Source: Desulfobulbaceae bacterium
Lineage (GTDB): Bacteria; Desulfobacterota; Desulfobulbia; Desulfobulbales; SURF-16
Reading direction: 5' to 3'
Assembly: GCA_024763115.1 (NCBI GenBank)
Contig: JANTGB010000164.1
Span: 1 to 5,756, forward strand
Length of the DNA: 5,756 nt
Shown here piece after piece: positions 5,637 through 5,756 of this stretch (the first letter of the stretch is position 1; each line of letters starts with the position of its first letter). Under the pieces are notes generated by a model. The model was not told where the DNA came from. It ran no database searches and saw nothing but the letters and a program-made list of their open reading frames with translations. Both the position numbers and the translations under genes were made by a program.

Positions 5637-5707
5637 AGAGGTAATTACAATAATATTTTGTAAATGTTCGGCTAGCACCCCACGGAGTCTACGCTTACCT
5701 CTTCGCC
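5637..5707. other. Non-coding spacer after gap with inverted repeats
   Basis: AGAGGTAA (5637-5644) is the exact inverse of TTACCTCT (5695-5702), so the segment can fold back on itself over 66 nt. Within it, TTACAA (5645-5650) pairs with TTGTAA (5658-5663), and a GCTAGC palindrome lies at 5671-5676. There is no ORF on either strand, and no stem is followed by a T-run. It may be part of one element with the adjoining palindrome. Confidence 0.4.
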
Positions 5708-5755
5708 CGTTTCGGCGTGATTCACATAGTATACTATAGTGAACACGCCGAAACG
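5708..5755. repeat. Long near-perfect palindrome at the window end
   Basis: The outer arms CGTTTCGGCGTG (5708-5719) and CACGCCGAAACG (5744-5755) pair perfectly. Inside them, TTCAC (5721-5725) pairs with GTGAA (5739-5743), and the centre ATAGTATACTAT (5726-5737) is its own inverse. Single A bulges lie at 5720 and 5738. The total is 23 pairs per arm. It could be a REP-like or miniature-element palindrome, a regulator site, or the stem of the gap terminator. The window stops one base later, so a T-run cannot be checked. Confidence 0.85.
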
Positions 5756-5756
5756 A

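Noticed and set aside
5718..5745. XerC/XerD dif-like recombination site in the palindrome core
   Set aside because: The TATA-centred symmetric core is superficially similar, but aligned base by base the arms do not match the dif consensus, and the long GC arms outside are not part of a dif site.

Overview
The window reads as an ordinary chromosomal segment of a Gram-negative anaerobe, most likely from the Desulfobacterota (classical Deltaproteobacteria). That placement is an inference from protein style (the P-loop wording of the shikimate kinase and the divergent bacterial glycogen synthase), from roughly half-GC coding DNA with AT-rich gaps, and from a gene order that mixes aromatic and sugar metabolism. 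I cannot fix a genus. All five genes lie on the + strand and all appear intact.

Layout. Bases 1-406 hold no convincing protein gene. They contain a promoter-like site with a 21-bp-period direct repeat and nested palindromes (about 72-156). A structured, possibly transcribed segment follows (about 140-297), ending in a hairpin plus T-run, and then a second promoter-like site directly in front of the first gene (371-399). Next come aroK (shikimate kinase, 407-961), an 8-bp tandem repeat spanning its stop codon (936-992), aroC (chorismate synthase, 1020-2090), a divergent GT5 glycogen/starch synthase (2094-3689), and an unrecognised TPR-containing protein that overlaps it by 29 bp (3661-4500). 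A 131-bp gap contains a promoter-like site and an intrinsic terminator. It is followed by gap (NAD-type glyceraldehyde-3-phosphate dehydrogenase, 4632-5636). The last 120 bp are non-coding and end in a long, nearly perfect palindrome (5708-5755) at the window edge.

How the parts fit. aroK and aroC supply two steps of chorismate synthesis. AroA, which works between them, is not in the window. The glycogen synthase follows aroC after only 3 bp and its ribosome binding site lies inside the aroC end, so the first four genes look like one transcription unit. The overlap of the fourth gene with the glycogen synthase suggests translational coupling and a role with that enzyme. gap is central carbon metabolism and seems to have its own promoter, but an intrinsic terminator stands between that promoter and the start codon, so attenuation is possible.

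The proteins are mostly familiar. The points most worth a second look are non-coding: the structured leader or small RNA before aroK with mutually exclusive pairings, the possible leaderless aroK start, the out-of-phase repeat across the aroK stop, the terminator just before gap, and the terminal palindrome. Among proteins, the glycogen synthase lacks the usual N-terminal nucleotide-sugar lysine and the TPR protein is unassigned. I see no clear evidence of a wholly new multi-gene system.
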